Shown here: piece after piece, positions 59,001 through 64,000 of the stretch
How positions within the stretch are numbered: position 1 is the stretch's first letter
How the letters are laid out: each line of letters opens with the position of its first letter
DNA from: Armatimonadota bacterium
Lineage (GTDB): Bacteria > Armatimonadota > UBA10988
Direction: 5' to 3'
DNA length: 64,000 nucleotides
Assembly (NCBI GenBank): GCA_016235455.1
Contig: JACRKZ010000043.1
Coordinates: forward strand, 38,290-102,289
Notes under the pieces: model-generated
What the model was told of the DNA's origin: nothing
What the model saw: the letters and a program-made list of their open reading frames with translations, nothing else
Database searches by the model: none
Position numbers and translations under genes: made by a program

Positions 59001-60155
59001 GAGCACCGTGGCATTCCCGGCAACAACGTGGGCAACTTCCGCGAGCGCCGGATTGCCATGCGCACCAAGTACGCGGGCGTCGACGATGATCCCGAGGTGA
59101 TTCCCGACCTGGGCCTCAAGCCGGTCGACTTCATCAAGCCGGGGCCCGAGCCCCTGCGCGTGACCCAACCGCCGAACATCCAGGGCTGGCCGTTCAACAC
59201 GGATACGGCTCGCAGCCAGCAGGTGGCCGCGGCCGCCGAACTGGCCAAGGCCAAGCCGGTGGCGAACGCCGCCGAGCCCGCGCGACGGGTCGTCGACCTG
59301 GGCGGCGGCAAGACCATGGAGTTCGTGTTGGTGCCCGCCGGCGAGTTCGCCATGGGCAGCATCAGCGGCGCGAACGATGAGGCGCCCGTCACCCGGGTGC
59401 GCATCGACAAGCCGTTCTGGATGAGCGTGACCGAGGTCAGCAACGAGCAGTTCAACACGTTCGACCCGAAGCACGACAGCCGCTACATCGATATGCAGCA
59501 CAAGGACCACACCAACCCCGGCTATCCGGCCAACCTGCCCAAGCAGCCGGTGGTCCGGGTCAACTGGGACGTGGCCAACGACTTCTGCTCCTGGCTCAGC
59601 CGCAAGACCGGCGCCCTGGTGCAGTTGCCGACCGAGGCGCAGTGGGAATGGGCCTGCCGCGCGGGCTCGGACACGCCGTTCTGGTTCGGCGGGCTCGATA
59701 CCGACTTCGGCAAGGTGGCCAACTTGGCCGATCAGACCATCAAGCTGCTGGCCGTCGACGGCGTCAACCCGCAGCCGGTGGCCAACCCGAACCCGATCTT
59801 CCAGGACTTCGTGCCGCGGGAGCGACGGTTCAACGACGGCAAGCTGATCGAGACCGAGGTCGGCAGCTATCAGCCCAACGCCTGGGGCCTGTGCGACATG
59901 CACGGCAACGTGGCCGAGTGGACGCGGTCGGACTACAAGCCTTACCCGTACGCCGACAAGGATGGCCGCAACGAGGCCAAGGCCGGCGTGCTCAAGGCCG
60001 TGCGCGGCGGTAGCTGGCGCGATCGCCCGTTCCGCTGCACCAGCTCCTGGCGGCTCGGCTACTACACCTATCAGCCGGTGTGGGACGTCGGCTTCCGCGT
60101 CATCCTCGAGGACAACGGCGGCAAGCCGGCGGTGGCGATGCTGCCCACGCGCTAA
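56007..60155 (+). CDS. HzsA-like protein with two CxxCH motifs fused to C-terminal SUMF1-like (FGE-sulfatase) domain
   Basis: RTNNMGLPQNWQGNTSIARTGYENQIDRLSLRDG; CAGCH and CVGCH heme-binding motifs; EFVLVPAGEFAMGSISGANDEAPVTRVRIDKPFWMSVTEVSNEQF; MHGNVAEWTRS; VRGGSW. Confidence 0.88.
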   Translation: MRMRYMALAMVLGLALSALADPGYYAKRDGWRETLLAAREALIKSEEEAARSAKPEVKEPVTLGPWYRIGPFADKGMCTFADAAPPEAEIALDKSYGADKLAWVKSDYEDGTVHDLPGKDAANTYLYRTITAAKAITLTGYFGSDDGLVVWFNGEKLLSQDVPRGAGANQASAPLNMKAGENKLLLKIHNNTGGHGFYFALQASPKGADPRVEARNQLWSMVERDFADEAARRQMQWERADGIWNADWTAGDLKAIADRYVKAVKVAHLVVEAKRLAAAVKTPGDLVPLAKVYEKSQLITQGIAGMKAFDSAPLRRALDDLTATYGDARYPRGKEFAARLDTLEKAREAAIDGAQKGDASAVEGAAKTAADLETLRRDVLMANPLVAELDKLVYVKRRTNNMGLPQNWQGNTSIARTGYENQIDRLSLRDGSVTTVYKPEGGRFVGNLYMHWDAQRMLFSMPNADNRWDIFEVKPDGQGLREVGPNDEPDVDNYDACYLPSGKIIFCSTRVFHGVPCVGGADAVGNLCVMDNDGKNVRMLAFDQDHNWCPTVTNDGRVMYTRWEYSDTAHYFTRILFKMNPDGTRQMEMYGSNSFWPNSMFYTRAIPNDPTKVVTIVSGHHGVPRMGEMAIIDPSKGRRETGGAEQLITQYGKPVENKVEDQLVNNSWPKFLHPYPLSDKYFLVASQPTPQSNWGIYLVDKFDNMLLLREEPGFALLEPVAVLARPVPPIIPDAVKPERKDASVYVADLYAGPGLAGIPRGTVKQIRLYTPHYSYNNMGGHINIGIEGPWDVRRILGTVPVNDDGSVAFNVPANTPISFQACDAQGRALQMMRSWYTAMPGEVISCAGCHESQNGAIGNRPTTAAARRQPYDIATWRGPVRGFSWKRDVQTQVLDKFCVGCHDGTTAYDGKPHMDLRASNEKGWGGFDKSYIALHPFVRRHGPEGDDHMLAPMDFFANTSELVQMLQKGHHGVKLDDEAWDRLYTWIDLNVPDHGTWTEHRGIPGNNVGNFRERRIAMRTKYAGVDDDPEVIPDLGLKPVDFIKPGPEPLRVTQPPNIQGWPFNTDTARSQQVAAAAELAKAKPVANAAEPARRVVDLGGGKTMEFVLVPAGEFAMGSISGANDEAPVTRVRIDKPFWMSVTEVSNEQFNTFDPKHDSRYIDMQHKDHTNPGYPANLPKQPVVRVNWDVANDFCSWLSRKTGALVQLPTEAQWEWACRAGSDTPFWFGGLDTDFGKVANLADQTIKLLAVDGVNPQPVANPNPIFQDFVPRERRFNDGKLIETEVGSYQPNAWGLCDMHGNVAEWTRSDYKPYPYADKDGRNEAKAGVLKAVRGGSWRDRPFRCTSSWRLGYYTYQPVWDVGFRVILEDNGGKPAVAMLPTR

Positions 60156-60177
60156 GCTGGCCGTTGGTCCAACCCTT

Positions 60178-60209
60178 CCGAGGGCTCGCTCGCGAGAGCG
60201 GGCCCTCGG
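60178..60209. terminator. hairpin terminator between convergent genes
   Basis: ccgagggctcgctc gcga gagcgggccctcgg stem-loop with one 2-nt internal mismatch. Confidence 0.65.
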
Positions 60210-60223
60210 CGTTTGGGGTGCGC

Positions 60224-61600
60224 CTAGCGGAAGCGTAGTGAGTACAGGTCCGCGTCGCTCATGACGAACCGCAGGCGCAGCGCCTTGCCGGCGACAGCGC
60301 TCAGGTCGCTGCCGCCCTTCCAGGCCACGACATGCTCAATCTGGTCGCCCACGATGGGCGGGCAGTCGGTAAGCGCGAAACCCGGCACGGCATCACCGTC
60401 AGAGGTCTGCAGTTCCACCTGAACGCGGCCCGCCGCCGAGGTGCTGTAGTTGATGACCAGCTCCCTGCCACCGAACACCAGTGGCTTGGTAAGCAGCTGA
60501 CCCCCCTTCGCGGGCGCATTGACCGATACGAAGCCGTCGGTGCGCAAGGTGTAGCGCAGGCCTCCCGGCGCGTGGTAGATGGACATCTCCGCCGGTCCGG
60601 TCGGCACGACGTTCTGGGCCGCATAGTTGGCGCGATTGCCTCACCGCTCGGGTGCGAGACCGGGCCGGATGAAAGCCTCGGTGAACAGCCGGTCATAGTG
60701 GTCGCCGCCGCGCGAGCTCATGAAGAGGATGTCCGTGGACGACCCGCGGTCGGGCATGAAGCGCGTCGGCAGCGCGATGTAGATGTGCGGCGCGCGGAAG
60801 TACGGCTGCGTGTTGCTCGTGTAGAGATGCTCGCCGGGCAGATTGGGGGCCATGGGCACGGGCTTGGCCCACGTCGCGAAGTCGGGCGATGTGGTCCGGC
60901 TGACAGAGCGAAGCTGGCCGTGCGGCGTCTCCCAGGAGCGGAAGTAGCACACGTAGCAGTTCTCTGCCTCCGACCAGAACGCGACGTTCTGCGAGTCGAA
61001 GGCGAAGGCCGTGGACGTGATGACAGGCTTGTCGCCGACCCGCCTCCAGTGGATCCCATCAGGCGAGACGAACGCGAACAACCCGCTCGTATGCGTTCCC
61101 GCCAGCGCTTTGAAGCGCTCTTCGCGCGGTGCGCCCGGCCGTGTGTCCAGGAACGGCGAGAAGTTGTGGCAGAACGGTGGGCTGTTGGCCAGGACGGCGT
61201 TGTTCTCGCGCGAGCCGTTTACCTCGCACAGGCCAAGCTTGGGCAGAGTCCAGTCGTGGCCGTCCCGGCTCTCGGCGTAACAGGTCATCTCGCCCGGGTT
61301 GCCGTCGTTGGTCTCGCCCTTCCAGCCGGGCACGTAGTCGCGGTACCAGGCGCGGTAGGTGTCGCCGTCCTTGACGACCGTCATGTAGTAACCGCGCACC
61401 GGGTGCTCCGGCGTCGGCGCCAGCCGCGGCTCGTGGAGCCGGAAGCTGGTGCCATCGAGCTGCTGGACCAGGTAGTCGTCCACGAACAGCTCCAGGCGCG
61501 AACCAATGGCCAGCACCGCGGCCCCCTCTCCGGCCAGTGCGCCCGCGGCGGCGTGCGCCAGCACGGCCAGTGGCACAAGCGGTCCAAGCAAGCGTCCCAT
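60224..61600 (-). pseudogene. GH32/GH43-like five-bladed propeller secreted protein interrupted by in-frame TGA at 60641-60643
   Basis: IGSRLELFVDDYLVQQLDGTSFRLHEPRLAPTPEHPV...AFIRPGLAPER*GNRANYAAQNVVPTGPAEMSIYHAPGGLRYTLRTDGFVSV; both halves in the same frame. Confidence 0.85.
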
Positions 61601-61750
61601 TGCGGCCTTCCCGTACCGCCGCGCGGCGCGGCGCAGTGGTCACGAACGAGTATAGGCGGCCACAGGGCGCACCGCCACTTCACTCAGCGCGTTGACATCT
61701 GGCCATCGGTGGCGCGTCAGTGTACGATCGAGCCCATTGGAGTCTGGCCC

Positions 61751-63001
61751 ATGTTCATCGCTCCTCGCGCTTTGTCGCTTGTGCTGCTGCTGCTGGCGCC
61801 GCTGGCCGCCCAGCCCAACCGCACCCTGACCGTCGACGCCGGCGCCGAGCGCGGCCTGGCCAGGCCGGTCACCGGCTTCCTCGGCGGTCTGCGCGACAGC
61901 ACGCCCGACGAGCTGCTCCGGCCCATGAACATCGGTCTGTGGCGTATCGGCCACCAGTTCCGTGGGCGCATCGGCGGCGGGCTCAACGCGGCCATCGACC
62001 GCGTGGAATCGCTGGGCGCGCGGTACAAGCTGGTCATGAGCGACCTGATCGCCTCCAAGCCGACGGACTGGGCGGTCTACGAAGCCGATGTGAAGAAGCT
62101 GGTCGCCTCGGTCGGGCCGCGGGCCAAGACCGTCATCTGGGAGCCGGTCAACGAGCCCGACATCAGCCACAAGCCGATCGAGACCTACTACGACCTGTAC
62201 GAGCACGCCTTCCGGGCGCTGCGCGCGGCCGAGCCCGAGGCGCAGATCTGCGGGCCGGGTTATGCCTTCCCCAACCACGATCGCTACCGGCAGTTCCTCG
62301 ACGCCTGCCGGGCGCGCGGCGTCGAGTGCAACTACCTGGCCTGGCACTACACCGGCTGGGACCCGCGTCAGCCCGAGCGCGGCAAGTGGGGCCTGGAGCG
62401 GCTGCACGAGTTCATCGCCGCCTATCCCGAGCAGAAGATCCGCGAGATTCACTGCGACGAGTGGGGTGCCGGGCCAGAGAAGCCCAACGCCGAGGCGCCC
62501 GGCCGACTGCTGCCGGGCCTGGCCGTCAACTGGTTCCAGTGCCTCGAAGAAGTCTACCGGGTCGACCGCGCCTGTCGCGCCAACTGGGGCAAAGAGGACG
62601 ACTACCTGGGCGGCATCGTCACCGACAAGCATGAGCCGCACCCCAGCTACCAGGTCTACCGGCTGTACGGTCAGCAGAAGGGCATGACGCGCATCGCCGT
62701 CGAGGGCACGCGGCCCGGCCTGGCGGCCCTGGCGGCCAAGGACAAGGAGCATGTCGAGGTGCTGATCGGCTCGGTCGGGCCGACACCCGGTCCGCTCGAA
62801 GTGGTCTTCCATCATGTGGCTTTGGAGGCGCCGAGCGTCAGCGTCTACCTGATCCCCGCTGACGACGTCAACGGCGTGCTGACCGCTGACCGTATCCCGC
62901 TGCTGCCAGCCAAGGTGGCCGCGTCCATGGGCACCGTCACTGTGACGCTGCCGGGCATCTCGCAGAATCAGGCCTACCATCTGGTGGTGCGCGGGCGGTA
63001 A
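61751..63001 (+). CDS. GH39-like / cellulase-like TIM-barrel glycoside hydrolase, secreted
   Basis: Signal peptide; WRIGHQFRGRIGGGLNAAIDRVESLGARYKLVMSD; VIWEPVNEPDISHKPIETYYDLYEHAFRALRAAEPEAQICGPG; REIHCDEWGAGPEKP. Confidence 0.8.
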   Translation: MFIAPRALSLVLLLLAPLAAQPNRTLTVDAGAERGLARPVTGFLGGLRDSTPDELLRPMNIGLWRIGHQFRGRIGGGLNAAIDRVESLGARYKLVMSDLIASKPTDWAVYEADVKKLVASVGPRAKTVIWEPVNEPDISHKPIETYYDLYEHAFRALRAAEPEAQICGPGYAFPNHDRYRQFLDACRARGVECNYLAWHYTGWDPRQPERGKWGLERLHEFIAAYPEQKIREIHCDEWGAGPEKPNAEAPGRLLPGLAVNWFQCLEEVYRVDRACRANWGKEDDYLGGIVTDKHEPHPSYQVYRLYGQQKGMTRIAVEGTRPGLAALAAKDKEHVEVLIGSVGPTPGPLEVVFHHVALEAPSVSVYLIPADDVNGVLTADRIPLLPAKVAASMGTVTVTLPGISQNQAYHLVVRGR

Positions 63002-63053
63002 CGGAAGGTCACCGCCCCGCGCGCGGCGAACCACCGAGTCTCGGAGGCCCGCC

Positions 63054-64000
63054 ATGCCATCGGTCGACCTGCCCCGCACCATGCCCGCCGTGGTCTGCCA
63101 CGGACCGCACGACTACCGTCTGGAGGAGCTGCCGACGCCCGTCGCCGGACCCGGCGAGGTGGTCATCGAGGTGGAGGCCTGCGGCGTCTGCGCGGGCGAT
63201 GCCAAGTGCTTCGGCGGCGCGCCGCTGTTCTGGGGCGACGACCGGCGCGAGGGCTATGTCCAGCCGCCCATCACGCCCGGCCACGAGTTCGTCGGCACCG
63301 TGGTGGCGCTGGGCGAAGGTGCTGGCGAGCGGCATCGGCTGGCGCTGGGCGACCGTGCCATCGCCGAGCAGATCGTGCCCTGTGGCGCCTGCCGCTTCTG
63401 CCGCCGTGGGCAGTACTGGATGTGCCAGGTCCACGACATCTTCGGCTTCCGCCGCGCCGTGCCCGGCGGCATGGCGCGCTACATGAAGTTCCCCGCCGGC
63501 GCGCTGTGTCATCGCGTGCCGGCTAGCATCCCGCGCGCGGCGGCGGCCATGATCGAGCCGCTGTCCTGCTCCATCCACGCGGTGCAGCGCGGCGGGATTG
63601 AGCTGGGTGACACCGTCGTGGTTGCCGGCTGCGGGCCGCTGGGCCTGGGCATGGTCGGCGCGGCCCGGCTCAAGAGCCCCGGCCTGCTGATCGCGGTGGA
63701 TATGAACGACGAGCGGCTGGCGCTGGCGAGCCAGATGGGCGCCGACCTGACGCTCAACCCAGCCCGCGACGACGTCGTCGACCGCGTGCGCGCGCTGACC
63801 GAGGGCTACGGCTGCGATGTCTACATCGAGGCCAGCGGCCATCCGCGCGCGGTCGAGCAGGGGTTGCACGCCATCCGCAAGCTTGGCACCTTCGTCGAGT
63901 TCAGCGTCATGGCCGAGCCGGTCAGCGTCGACTGGACCATCATCGGCGACAGCAAGGAGCTGAACATCCACGGCGCGCACCTGGGGCCGTACTGCTATCC
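63054..64000 (+). CDS. zinc-binding alcohol dehydrogenase family protein (C-terminus outside window)
   Basis: GEVVIEVEACGVCAGDAKCF; GHEFVGTVVALGEGA; CGACRFCRRGQYWMC; VVVAGCGPLGLGMVGAARL. Confidence 0.93.
   Translation, partial: MPSVDLPRTMPAVVCHGPHDYRLEELPTPVAGPGEVVIEVEACGVCAGDAKCFGGAPLFWGDDRREGYVQPPITPGHEFVGTVVALGEGAGERHRLALGDRAIAEQIVPCGACRFCRRGQYWMCQVHDIFGFRRAVPGGMARYMKFPAGALCHRVPASIPRAAAAMIEPLSCSIHAVQRGGIELGDTVVVAGCGPLGLGMVGAARLKSPGLLIAVDMNDERLALASQMGADLTLNPARDDVVDRVRALTEGYGCDVYIEASGHPRAVEQGLHAIRKLGTFVEFSVMAEPVSVDWTIIGDSKELNIHGAHLGPYCY

Noticed and set aside
55908-59903. 1331-aa minus-strand ORF opposite the HzsA-SUMF1 gene
   Set aside because: Antisense shadow of a high-GC gene; translation is low-complexity R/H/G/V/A-rich with no recognisable family, while the plus strand has clear motifs
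60590-60640. Selenocysteine explanation for the in-frame TGA at 60641
   Set aside because: Family context suggests Trp, only a weak short stem is seen downstream, and no Sec machinery is visible in the window
61690-61725. Perfect TTGACA (-35-like) upstream of the GH39-like gene
   Set aside because: The only TACGAT-like -10 candidate is about 25 bp away, outside the usual 16-18 bp spacing

Overview
High-GC bacterial chromosome segment with about 38 protein-coding genes and no rRNA, tRNA, CRISPR array, integrase or transposase that I could recognise. The content is dominated by saccharolytic and accessory carbohydrate genes: five Gfo/Idh/MocA oxidoreductases (three in tandem with Tat-like leaders), a sulfatase, GH29 alpha-L-fucosidase, L-fucose isomerase, GH81-like, DUF5703/GH95-like and GH39-like hydrolases, two URO-D-superfamily proteins, two DegT aminotransferases, and several very large secreted multidomain proteins. 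The style resembles PVC/Planctomycete-like environmental lineages, but this is an inference only. The most notable signals are: (i) two intergenic inverted repeats (about 11.76 kb and 32.18 kb) whose arms are each built from three 9-bp units starting CACAGA-like; (ii) a nested GGTGTCAGGGACCG inverted repeat at 52.3 kb; (iii) four genes broken in different ways (10-bp tandem duplication, apparent internal deletions with frameshift, in-frame TGA replacing a likely Trp); (iv) several unusual domain architectures and an AAA ATPase with a degenerate Walker B motif. All family calls come from reading translated motifs; no database search was run.
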